Positions 33,365-43,752 of a stretch of DNA of 64,000 nucleotides are shown one piece after another (position 1 is the first letter of the stretch; every line of letters begins with the position of its first letter). The stretch is from Lotus japonicus (lineage: Eukaryota > Streptophyta > Magnoliopsida > Fabales > Fabaceae). Position numbers and translations under genes: made by a program. The notes under the pieces were generated by a model, which was not told where the DNA came from, did not search any database, and saw only the letters and a program-made list of their open reading frames with translations. Where the stretch lies: contig NC_080044.1 in assembly GCF_012489685.1 (NCBI RefSeq), forward strand, positions 28,996,369 to 29,060,368. Reading direction: 5' to 3'.

Positions 33365-34388
33365 ATGGTCACCCCTTCCATCACCATAATCCGGATGAAC
33401 ACCGGCGTCATGCATCAAGCTCAAATCGATCATCCCCTGCTCCAAGGTATTGAAATCCATGGGGCCATTGTACCTGGGGTCTGATGTGCTACCTCCCCTC
33501 CAATGGAGATCAAGATCCCTGTGTAGGTGATCTTGCCTCAAAAACATCCGCCCGAAAGCGGCCTCCATCCAAGCTGGAGAAGGGTCAGCACGTGGTGGAG
33601 TAACTATCTCGTTCACCACTTCAACATTCTCTTCTTCCTCCTCTTCTTCTTCTTCTTCATCTTCCTCTCCCGCTGGCTCCTCAGGATCCTCTTCCTCTTC
33701 CTCCTCTTGAGGCATTCTTGCCGTCCATTCTTGATAAAGCTGAGTGATCCTCTCCTTACTGAGTATAGGGGCAACTGGCAACCTCTTCTCAATAACATGG
33801 ACTGGCCTCCTAGCTCCGTCCCTCACTGCATGAATCAAAGAGCAAATCAAGTGAGGGAAGATGGGCCGATGCTTGTCTTTACTCCCGTTGTAGAGGGAAT
33901 AAATCCGACCAGCAATGATAGTGGCAACGTCCATAGGATGGCCTCTCACAATGCAGTAGATGGCAACCATTGTAACCTATCTAACTTCAGATTTGTTAGA
34001 GCTAGGAATGAGGGAATCCTGCAAAAATTCGGCCCAAACTCTAGCTAGCGGTGTCATATCCTTCCTCCGCACAAAAATGATCTCATCATCAACTGCTTCC
34101 CAGTCTCGCCCAGGCCTAACATTCACTGCCTTCATGTCCTTTAAGATCTCCGGTGACTTCTCCTTTAAAAGGTCATGATAGGTGGCCTTCTCGGGGAAGA
34201 ACTCCTTCTCTTGGTCCTCCGTGAGGAGACCAAGATGCCTGCGAATGACTACTGGGTTGTAATCAATCACATCTACCCTGAACCAAGATGAATTCACTGG
34301 TAGCCTGGACCTGTCCTCTTGATTGTCACAGTAGGTGTTCGCGTAGAACTCCCTCACCATGACCTCACAGGCAAACGGAATGGGGTTA
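33365..34388 (-). pseudogene. Element E ORF: plant-transposon-protein-like, N-terminally truncated
   Basis: The frame runs from about 34378 leftward, is broken by one TAG (33979-33977), and continues to 33365. After element B is removed it ends five codons later at TGA 21874-21872. The first part (PFACEVMVREFYANTY, then WFRVDVIDYNPVVIRRHLGL, then WAEFLQDSLIPSSNKSEV) and the second (MVAIYCIVRGHPMDVATIIAGRIYSL, KRLPVAPILS) are typical of 'putative plant transposon protein' ORFs. A long Glu run (EEEDPEEPAGEEDEEEEE) and a C-terminal HRDLDLHWRG region follow. The right end joins the LTR directly at 34389 with no primer site or start codon, so the N-terminus was lost. The role is unknown; related ORFs occur in non-autonomous plant retroelements. 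Confidence 0.65.
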
Positions 34389-35887
34389 TTGGTCAATTCG
34401 CAAGTGTACGAATACCTCCGGGTTTTCAAATATCGAACCACAGGGATTGTGAGTGAGATTTGTTGATTTAAGCCTAAAGTTTGCAAGTTTCTAAAGCGAT
34501 AAAATTCAGAAATTGGTTTTAGTTGTTTGTGACAAAAGTTTTGCAAAAGAGCAATGTTGAAGATGTTGTAAATAACAATTGATAGAAAATTGCCTTGGGT
34601 TGTTGATCATCTAATCCACTTTAGTCCACCTATCCTATGCATGTGACACCTTGATTTATCTCTCGTTGCTATAGCCTATGTACTTACTAGTTGATTCCTC
34701 ACAAAAGTAATTCTCTCAAACTGAAAGTTAAGCCCAATTCCTTGTGTACTTAAACATTCATAAGAGGTAAATAAGCATGTATATTCAGGCCAACAAAACC
34801 CTCCCCTCACTCTATGCCTAGAAGCAAGTATAGAAGGATCTATTTCAATTCATGTCCCTAAATCATAACAAACTTCCATTTGATTATAATCTAGCCTATA
34901 GCAAAGGTGCACCAAAGCTAAACATGCAAAAAGGAATTGAAATACAAGATTAAATCAAGAACTCATGCATAGAGATAGGATTTAACAAACTAAAACTTCA
35001 TAGAATCTCTTAACCCAAAGCAAAAAAGGAAACTAGCCACTCATGGCTAGTGAATTCATGTAGAAAATGTAATGAAAACCTGAGAAAAATACAAGTTGGA
35101 AGCCTCCCTTGGCCCCAAAGTTCTCCTCAGCTCTCAAACTTGATCAAAAATGAGTAAAAATGTCTAACTCCCTAAAGAAATTGGCCTAAGCCTTATTTAT
35201 AGGCAGAAAATACGAGTTTGGGCGCTCAGCCGCCAATTCAGAGCGTCTGAGCGCCAATTGCATGCCCAAAACATGCTCTCTAGAGCTAATTGGCGCCTAG
35301 GCGCCAATTCCCAGCGCCTCGGCGCCAATTCCAAAAGCTTCAGGAAATTGCACTAGCGCCTAGGCACTCAAGCTCGCTTGGAAAAGACTCTTTGGCTACT
35401 GTAACTCATCTTTCAATCCTCTTTAAGCCCTCTTTAAGTCCTCCTTCAATTCCATGCTTCTTGGCTTTCTACTACCTTCAGTTTCTGCTCTCCAAACCTA
35501 ACCAACAAGTCAAGGAAGAATCTAGAAGCTCAAAGAGCTCATTAGCACAAGAGGTCCTTCATTTAACACAACAAAACCATGCAAGTCCTAAACTTTCTTA
35601 AAATGCAAGAAAAGTCCCTATAAAACTACAAAATTACCAAAACAAAGCAAAGACTCAAGAAAAGATAAAACTGCATGATAATGCATGAAACACTACATGA
35701 GACTCAACAAAAAGACTCAAAACAAAGAAAGAAATGACCCTAAAAACACTACTAAAATAGGGTCATCACACCATTATACTCAACGGCAACTCGCCCTCGA
35801 GCGTAAATAACACTCGCTTGCCCTCAAGCGCAAGAAATGCTCCCAAACAAGTGCTCTCAACAAGGAATACTTCACAAAAACAGGGGG
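34389..35887 (-). mobile_element. Element E, right terminal repeat (5' LTR side)
   Basis: Near-identical to 19294-20792 at the same 1499-bp length, with few substitutions (for example 20241-area CTCC versus CATC near 35408). As an LTR on the minus strand it would start TGTGATGACCC at 35770. The extra 117 bp to its right (35771-35887) duplicates sequence normally found upstream of the 3' LTR, which is anomalous for a 5' LTR. It contains TATA at 35194-35201 and a GGCGCC cluster. Confidence 0.7.
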
Positions 35888-37129
35888 TCATCAATCATCA
35901 TCATTGTCATCACCATCAGAGGGATCATTCTCCTCAGAGGCTTCAACTTGCTTTCTCTTGGTCTTCCTCTTCCTAGGAGATTCAAAGTCAGGAGGATCTG
36001 GGAGATTCCTGAAGAATTCATCCACATCAATCTCAAAGCCTTGCCGCCTCAAGTCATCAAGGTAGATTATGATTGCCTCTGGGTCATCAGCCTTGGACCA
36101 GAGGGGGTAGTCCTTCAGATCGGTTCTTCTTCTTGGTCTTGCATCAGCAATTTTGACTTCAACCTTTGTTTCTATCAGACCCATTCTCTTCATAGAAGTA
36201 GGAGTGAAGCCATCCCCAGTAATTGTTGTCAAGTCTTCAGTGCATCCTAATCTTTGCAGATCCTTTATCAGTTTGCTCTCAATGAAGAAGTCAGAAAGTA
36301 ATCTGCCAAATGGTATGTATTTGATTGCAGACTTGGGTGAAGCAGTACTTCTTGACTTCTTGATGCACTCCTTCAGATAATATAAGTGAATGTAGGGCAG
36401 GCAGACTTTGCGGTGCTCCTTGATAAAGAAGAGCAACACCTTCTGAGTGAAGTTGATGTAATCTGGAGAGCTTCCCTTAGGCCTTTGATTTATGCAGTTC
36501 AGAAGAATCTTGTGCCAGATTCTCAGATCAGGATGAAGATCCTTGGTCTTAGAGTCATTTTTCCCTGGCTTCCATGTAGAATAAAGAGCCATGTTGACTG
36601 CCTCTTTGGTTTTTGGTTTGACTTTGGATTCTTGAAGCTGGAATCTGTAGCCTTTGCTTGTCTCTGCACCCAGAAGCCTTACAAACGATTTCTCAGAAAT
36701 GATAATCCTCTTTCCCAGAACAAACGACACCACTTGATGCTCGTTGCAGTCAGCGTGCTTCCAGAATTCCTTCACAAGTTTATCATAAACTGGACCATGG
36801 AGTCTTTGGAAATACCCTTCCCATCCTTGAGCTTGAGCTTCAGGACGAAGATCAACTCCATTGTCAGCAATGTTGTCTAGGTCAAATCTCCATTCAGCAA
36901 GAACTTGGAGATCTTCTGGAGGGAAGACGCAGGTAACTGCACGTCTTCTCTAAGATAAGGGAACAACATCTTCCGCGTCTTGGACTTGTGCTTGAGAACC
37001 CTCAGTCGATCTAGGACGCAGAGTAGGACCCACTTGCCTGGTTGGAAGACCCACAACCATTCTAGGGAATACTCTTCCATCGGCGGAATTTGACCTTTCA
37101 CCGGAGTCAGCTCTTTTAGAATTCGCCAT
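35888..37129 (-). pseudogene. SIRE D env-like gene, upstream fragment
   Basis: ATG 37129 (MANSKRADSG) starts a frame with RVFPRMVVGL. It is interrupted by TAG (36952-36950), then open again through FPPEDLQVLAEWRFDLDN, GWEGYFQRLHGPVYDKLVKEFWKHAD, LLGAETSKGYRF and CIKKSRSTASPKSAIKYIPFGRLL. These match element B in order. The frame reaches an acidic DDNDDD stretch at 35891, where element E was inserted; the gene resumes at 19291. One nonsense codon plus the insertion make it non-functional. Confidence 0.8.
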
Positions 37130-37558
37130 AGTTGAAGGTTGGAGGTTTGGGTAGAAGAGAGATGAGTGAAATCGAGAGAGAATTGAAGAGAATGAGGGTT
37201 TTTGCACACAGGAGAGAGAAGCAAATAACACGAGTGATGGAGAACGTGTGTGCGTAGTTGTTTTAGAAGGTAACCGTTGTTGATTGTAAAAGCAAAAGTA
37301 AAATCAACGGTTAAAAATTAAGAACATCATTATGAGCAGTTACTACACAGATCACACGGTGGAGAAAAAGCACATCAACACTCATTACAACAGATTGTCA
37401 ACACGGGCACAAGAAACGATGTATCAAAGTAACTGACACATGCTTACTGTCTCGTCTCAGAGTAAGCCCCAATGGTTACTTATCTTCTCACTGAGTTACC
37501 TTCTGAACTAGACATCTTTTGATGAGGAAGCATCATAGTCAGAGGTTCTGATTCATCT
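37130..37558 (-). other. SIRE D spacer between pol and the env-like gene
   Basis: It matches in position the 27433-27875 spacer of B: TCAGA-type motifs just after the pol end and a CT-rich run (AG-rich on plus) before the env-like start. No gene. Confidence 0.7.
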
Positions 37559-38884
37559 TCATACTGGACAAAAGTCCATATTCAGATTTTTCAGCATAAA
37601 TTTAAATCTATCATCTACTAAGGGCTTCGTAAAGATATCTGCCCATTGATGATCAGTATCAACAAACTTCAGAAGAAGCACGCCCTTTTGAACATAATCT
37701 CTAATAAAGTGATACTTTACCTCAATGTGTTTTTCCCTTGAGTGTAAGATTGGATTCTTACTAACAGTGGATAATGCAATAGTAGACTGCCTCTTGCTTG
37801 CCCATGAGACTAAGTTACTTCCCAGAAATTGACAATTTCCAGAAGTACTCTTTCTTTTAGTTCTATCTCCAGCATAATCAGCATCACAATAACCTGAAAG
37901 CTTATACTCTAATGTTTTCTTATACATCAAGGCAAGGTTAGTGGTACCTTTCAGATATCTGAGAATTCTCTTAACAACAGTTAAGTGAGTTTCTCTAGGA
38001 TCTGATTGGAATCGAGCACATAAGTGTACACTAAACAGAATATCTGGCCTAGATGCAGTTAAGTATAGGAGTGAACCTATCATTCCACGATAGAGCTTCT
38101 GACATACTTTTCCACTGGCATCTTCTTTCTCCAGAATGCATGTAGGATACATAGGGGTCTTAGCAATTATTGATTCTGTCATATTGAACTTCTTCAGAAG
38201 TTCCTTGGTGTACTTGCTCTGATGAATGTAAGTAGCTTCTGGTTTTTGATCAACTTGTATTCCCAGAAATTACTTGAGTTCTCTCATCATACTCATTTCA
38301 AATTCAACCTGCATCACCTCAGAAAATTCTTTGCAAAGAGATGGATTAGCTGATCCAAATATAATATCATCAACATAAATTTGCACAATTAAGATATCAT
38401 CTTTGTAAGTTTTGCAAAAGAGAGTTGTATCTACTTTACCCCTTACAAACTCATTTTCCAGAAGGAATGAGCTGAGTCTCTCATACCATGTTCTGGGAGC
38501 TTGCTTCAGACCATAGAGAGATTTCTTCAATTTGAAAACATGGTCAGGGTTTTTCTCATCTTCAAAACCAGGAGGTTGGTGCACATATACTTCCTCTGAG
38601 ATGTATCCATTCAGGAAGGCACTCTTAACATCCATCTGATGAAGAATTATGTTGTGATTCACTGAGAAGGAGATCAGAAGTCTGATTGCTTCCAATCTTG
38701 CTATTGGAGCAAATGTTTCAGTATAATCTATTCCTTCTTGCTGACTGTAGCCTTGAGCAACTAGACTTGCTTTGTCTCTGACTACATCTCCTTTTTCATT
38801 CAGCTTGTTTCTGAATACCCATTTGGTTCCAATGATGTGAGCGCCTTGAGGTTTCTTGACAAGGTTCCAAACATCATTCTTGGA
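37559..38884 (-). pseudogene. SIRE D pol, reverse transcriptase to RNase H part
   Basis: From 38884 leftward the frame encodes the RT core ([39 protein letters not shown]). It stops at TAA near 38270 (a Tyr codon in B), then resumes through the connection and RNase H regions to the MDFCPV end at 37559. An in-frame deletion of about 44 codons between STIALST and SKNPILHS removes the RNase H residues equivalent to E1312 and D1345 of B. The N-terminal side is separated by element C (38890-43747). Any frame running right of 38884 reads into C's LTR. Confidence 0.85.
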
Positions 38885-38889
38885 GAATT

Positions 38890-40082
38890 TGAAGGTGTGA
38901 AAAACGGTAGAAAGGGGGGGGGGGTTGAATAACGTTTTCAATATAAAACTTCCACCTTAATATTTAAAGTAAATCTTTTCGGTTTCTCTGAGAGAGAAGG
39001 TGCAGCGGATAAAGATAGAGAGAAGAGAGAAGCACACACGTATTTTATCCTGGTTCACTTGATAAATCCCTCAAGCTAATCCAGTCCACCTGTTAAGGTG
39101 ATTTCTTCCTTCTTAGAATGAAGGCAATCCACTAATCAGATAATTGTTACAACTGCACTTGAAATCTACAAGTGACTAACAATACACTGACTTAGCTATC
39201 ACTAAGATTCACTCTCTTAGTCTTCTCTAGGATCCGATCAACCTTGATCTCCTAAAGGAATCACCACTAAGGTTCACTCTCTTAGTCTTCTTAAGGATAC
39301 TGACCTACCCGGTCCCTTAAGGAAAATCAAACAACTGTTTGAGGTTGGTGTTTACAAAGGTTTGCTTCTAAATAAGCTGAGTATAAACCAAATAAGAATA
39401 GATGAAGAAAGTAGAGGCTTGAATCTTTTCTTGTATTGCAGCTCTTGATTTCACTCTCTCTAGACAGCTTTCTTCTTTTCTTCAGCCTTAAATAGTCAAA
39501 GGTGCAAAGGATATTTCTGTTGAGAGAATATGACCGTTGGAGGGCATTTCTGGAACTTCCAGAACCTGCTGTGGCTGAACCTTGGTAGGTAGGCTTTTCA
39601 GAATAGTATACTGCTCTTGTACTTCTTGATAGAGACATTTGCCTTTAACCATTGACTTCTGATCAGAGGAATGCTTCGTGTTTGAACTTGTGAAGCTTGG
39701 TGATCAGAGTCAGAGGGAAGCTTGAATCCTCTGATCCTCGTAACTTCTGCTTCTGGACCTTCAGAGCCTTTGGTCCTCCAGAGCTTCTGATCCTCAGATC
39801 CTCTGATCCTCAGATCCTCTGATCCTCAGATCCTCTGATCTTCAGATCCTCTGATCCTCAGATCCTCTGATCCTCAGATCTTCAGATCTTCAGATCCTCT
39901 GATCCTCAGATCCTCTGATCTTCAGATCCTCTGATGAATATATCTTCTGGTGTCAGAATCAGAACCTGTTTGTCAAAACACTCAAGACAAACGTTAGAGT
40001 ATCATAATTGTTCATCCACAAATAAATACTTGTTTTCATCAAAACATAGAGTTGTACCACATGACCAAATCTTGATCTTACA
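38890..40082 (-). repeat. 3' LTR of element C, with polypurine tract at 40083-40097
   Basis: Minus-strand TGTAAGATCAAG (40082) to CACACCTTCA (38890), with GGGGGAGAT on its right. Its U3 minisatellite lies at about 39788-39935, with alternating 8-bp units CCTCAGAT/CCTCTGAT. Confidence 0.9.
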
Positions 40083-40097
40083 ATCTCCCCCTTTTTG

Positions 40098-41007
40098 ATG
40101 ATGACAAAACCATGTATTTTGATGAACAACTCTAAACAAATAAACTAAATACACTCAGAGTATAAGGTATCAGAGTTAAAACTTATCCTGATGTGTATAG
40201 TTTATCTAGCTCCTTCTGAATCCAAGACTCGAGCTTGATTCTGAGCTAAGCTCCCCCTGAATCTAATACTTAATATCAACCACGTTAGAAGTATCTAGAT
40301 TCTGAGCTATATTGAAGTATGTGATCAGAGTTAATTGAGTCATAAAATGTATCATAGCATTCAGAGAGATGACATCAATCAGAATGTATCGTTAGAGCAT
40401 AGAAATTGATCACATAAGCACATAAGGGAGTTGTCAAGATACTATTATCACATAAGCACATAAGGGAGTTGTCAAGATACTATTAGTTCTCCTCCTTTTT
40501 GTCATAAGCAAGAAGAATGAAGGCGGAAAAAATTAGTAAGAGCATAAAACGAAATACTCCCCCTCAGAAGGAATACCAAGGGATACTTGGCTGCTGATTT
40601 GTATATCTTCTGATGAGAGCAGAAGTGTGGTTCTGGTGACATCTCTATTCTGGACAAAATTTCATCTTCAGATACTTCAGAATGAGAAGCTAGGAACCCT
40701 CTCTTCTTCTGAGGATGCAAGTCAGAAGTTGTAGTAGCATCTTCTGATGTTGTTGCTTCTGGTTTAACAAGTTCTGAGTCTTTGTACCAATGATTCCTTG
40801 ACCAAATCTTACTCTACTGATGCCTCCAAGAACAGCTTCACCTTCAAGTTCAAGTTTTGGATCTTGGGACATATGTCTTTCTCCCATCATGTGTTGCTTG
40901 CATCCACTGTCCAGGTTCCATGGTTGGAGTTTCGATGGACCTATTGAAGATATCTGCAACATATATAATCTTATCCCTAGGTACCCACTTTTCTGGGTCC
41001 TTTCTTG
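40098..41007 (-). pseudogene. Element C: protease remnant fused to the pol end and 3' noncoding region
   Basis: Downstream of the 3' splice-like site (CAG|ATATC at 40954/40953) is a short frame with WNLDSGC, the protease DSG, followed by about 60 unrelated residues. It is joined by deletions to sequence resembling the extreme pol end and the 3' noncoding region. All of integrase, RT and RNase H are gone. 40098-40690 is noncoding, TCAGA-rich and has a duplicated CATAAGCACATAAGGGAGTTGTC near 40410-40470. Confidence 0.7.
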
Positions 41008-42447
41008 TTAGTTAGCCCAGCTGACAACTGTGGGTCTTTCAACAGGATAATATAAAGGAATTTGAGCATGATATTTTGACATAGAGAAAGTTCCTTTATT
41101 AAGAGATGATGAAGCAACTTCAGAAGGTTTAGAATAACCAATGCCATATATTCCATTTCTGCTTACGCCATAGATTATTGAAGCCATTAAGCTTCTGTCT
41201 ACGCTTTTAGCCAGGAATCTTTGAAAAGATTTTTCATATATAGATTCATTCTTACTAACAGATGCATCACAAGCAATAACTTCTTCTAACTTAATAACGT
41301 GATTTTTGAGCACAGAGTTAGAGTTGACTAAAGCATGATTACTCACATTTAATTCAGAAATCTTTTTCTCATGTTCAACAGAAGTTTCAGAGGCAGCAGA
41401 GAAAGAATCAAATACCTCATTTTCATCGTCAGAGTCTGGATCTCCTTCTGATTCTGAGTCAGAGTCAACAACATCCTTTGACTCTGCTTCTTTGTCTTTG
41501 ACAATAGCCATGAGTCCTTGGACTTCACCATCAGAGTCAACATCCTCTGACTCTGATTCATCAAAAGTCACCATCAGACTCTTCTTGGTCTTGAAATGCT
41601 TCTTTGACTTTTTGTCCTTTGATGAGCCTTTGAATTTGCTCTGCCTGTGCTTCCAGATGCAGTTGAGCTTTCTGGATATCAGAGTCAGCTCATCCTCATC
41701 AGAATCTTCAGAGGCTTCTTCAGATTCTTCTGCTTCTGCTTGGAGAGCCTTAGCCTTTTCAGATTTGGATTTCAAGGCAATAGACTTCTTCTTGTGATCT
41801 TGATGTTCAGCACGCTTTAGTTCATGACACTTCAGTATGCTTATGAGTTCTTCCAAACTCATCTGCTCAACATCTCTTGTGAGCTCCAAGGAAGTTATCA
41901 AAGGCATCCAGCTTTCAGGAAGACCTCTAAGGATCCTCATGACATGATCCGCAGTGGTGTAGCTATTGTTGAGGGGTCTTATTCCAACAATAATCCACTG
42001 GAATCTGGAAAACATATCCTCAATGGATTCGTCAGGTTCCATTTGGAAGGATTCATATTTCTGGATCAAAGACAGTGCCTTTGATTCTTTCACTTTCTTG
42101 TTTCCTTCATTAGACATCTTCAAGGATTCAAAGATGCCCTTGGCGGAATCACGATCAGTAATTTTCTCATATTCTTCATATGAAATGGCACTTTGCAGAA
42201 TAGCTCTTGATCGGTGATGATCTCTGAACTCCTTCTTTTGATCTTCACTCATCTTCTCCCTTGGGATCTTTACACCATGTTCATCAACAGGAGGGGTGTA
42301 GCCATAAACAACAAAATCCCAAAGATCAGGATCAAAGCCAAGAAAGAAGCTTTTGATTCTATCTTTCCAAAAATCAAATCTCTGACCATCAAAGATAGGT
42401 GGTCTTGCACTGTATTGATATTTGCTTGTAGTAGTGGTGGAATCCAT
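41008..42447 (-). CDS. gag: Element C Gag, intact 479-codon frame, no zinc knuckle
   Basis: It starts at ATG 42447 (MDSTTTTSKYQ) and has the SIRE Gag core ([67 protein letters not shown]). The linker after KHRQSKFKG goes straight to [13 protein letters not shown]: the C-x2-C-x4-H-x4-C knuckle present in B and G is missing in frame. After DSDDENEV the frame runs through the intron-like segment (coiled-coil SVEHEKKISELN, NSVLKNHVIKLEE, FQRFLAKSVDRS) and stops inside it. The open frame despite LTR divergence suggests past use of Gag alone; it could equally be luck. Confidence 0.8.
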   Translation of the reverse strand: MDSTTTTSKYQYSARPPIFDGQRFDFWKDRIKSFFLGFDPDLWDFVVYGYTPPVDEHGVKIPREKMSEDQKKEFRDHHRSRAILQSAISYEEYEKITDRDSAKGIFESLKMSNEGNKKVKESKALSLIQKYESFQMEPDESIEDMFSRFQWIIVGIRPLNNSYTTADHVMRILRGLPESWMPLITSLELTRDVEQMSLEELISILKCHELKRAEHQDHKKKSIALKSKSEKAKALQAEAEESEEASEDSDEDELTLISRKLNCIWKHRQSKFKGSSKDKKSKKHFKTKKSLMVTFDESESEDVDSDGEVQGLMAIVKDKEAESKDVVDSDSESEGDPDSDDENEVFDSFSAASETSVEHEKKISELNVSNHALVNSNSVLKNHVIKLEEVIACDASVSKNESIYEKSFQRFLAKSVDRSLMASIIYGVSRNGIYGIGYSKPSEVASSSLNKGTFSMSKYHAQIPLYYPVERPTVVSWAN

Positions 42448-42521
42448 GAGTTTTTCACACTGGCCCGGATCTACTGAACATTGTTAAGTGTGGTAATCAG
42501 AACTTGTGCTCTGATACAAAT

Positions 42522-43747
42522 TGAAGGTGTGAAAAACGGTAGAAAGGGGGGGGGGGTTTGAATAACGTTTTCAATATAAAACTTCCACCTTAAGATTTAA
42601 AGTAAATCTTTTTGGTTTCTCTGATATAGAAGGTGCAGCGGATAAAGATAGAGAGAAGAGAGAAGCACACACGTATTTTATCCTGGTTCACTTGATAAAT
42701 CCCTTAAGCTAATCCAGTCCACCCGTTAAGGTGATTTCTTCCTTCTTAGAATGAAGGCAATCCACAAATCAGATAATTGTTACAACTGCACTTGAAATCT
42801 ACAAGTGACTAACAATACACTGACTTAGCTATCACTAAGATTCACTCTCTTAGTCTTCTCTAGGATCCGATCAACCTTGATCTCCTAAAGGAATCACCAC
42901 TAAGATTCACTCTCTTAGTCTTCATAAGGATACTGACCTACCCGATCCCTTAAGGAAAATCAAACAACTGTTTGAGGTTGGTATTTACAAAGGTTTGCTT
43001 CTAAATAAGCTGAGTGTAAACCAAATAAGAATAGATGAAGAAAGTAGAGGCTTGAATCTTTTCTTGTATTGCAGCTCTTGATTTCACTCTCTCTAGACAG
43101 CTTTCTTCTTTTCTTCAGCCTTAAATAGTCCAAGGTGCAAAGGATATTTCTGTTGAGAGAATATGACCGTTGGAGGGCATTTCTGGAACTTCCAGAACCT
43201 GCTGTGGCTGAACCTTGGTAGGTAGGCTTTTCAGAATAGTACACTGCTCTTGTACTTCTTGATAGAGACATTTGCCTTTAACCATTGACTTCTGATCAGA
43301 GGAATGCTTCGTGTTGGAACTTGTGAAGCTTGGTGATCAGAGTCAGAGGGAAGCTTGAATCCTCTGATCCTCGTAACTTCTGGTTCTGGACCTTCAGAGC
43401 CTCTGGTCCTTCTGAGCTTCTAATCCTCAGATCCTCTGATCCTCAGATCTTCTGATCCTCAGATCCTCTGATCTTCAGATCCTCTGATCTTCAGATCCTC
43501 TGATCCTCAGATCTTCTGATCTTCAGATCCTCTGATCCTCAGATCTTCTGATCTTCAGATCCTCTGATCCTCAGATCCTCTGATCTTCAGATCCTCTGAT
43601 GAATATATCTTCTGGTGTCAGAATCAGAACCTGTTTGTCAAAACACTCAAGACAAACGTTAAAGTATCATAATTGTTCATCCACAAATAAATACTTGTTA
43701 TCATCAAAACATAGAGTTGTACCACATGACCAAATCTTGATCTTACA
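42522..43747 (-). repeat. 5' LTR of element C
   Basis: 1226 bp. A primer site lies on its left (TTGTATCAGAGC, one mismatch). The U3 minisatellite at about 43422-43600 is longer than in the other LTR. Confidence 0.9.
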
Positions 43748-43752
43748 GAATT

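Larger units (their letters stand above)
38890..43747 (-). mobile_element. SIRE element C: gag-only deletion derivative (TSD GAATT)
   Basis: Two LTRs flank only 2.4 kb, and perfect GAATT repeats lie at 38885-38889 and 43748-43752. The internal part keeps the primer site, gag, the intron-like segment, a protease remnant and a polypurine tract, but lacks integrase, RT, RNase H and the env-like gene. It is inserted in pol of element D. The LTRs (1193 and 1226 bp) differ by a few percent by eye, partly from minisatellite length, so it is much older than B. Confidence 0.9.

Noticed and set aside
38885..38941. N-terminal extension of the D reverse-transcriptase ORF
   Set aside because: These codons come from the LTR of element C inserted at 38890.
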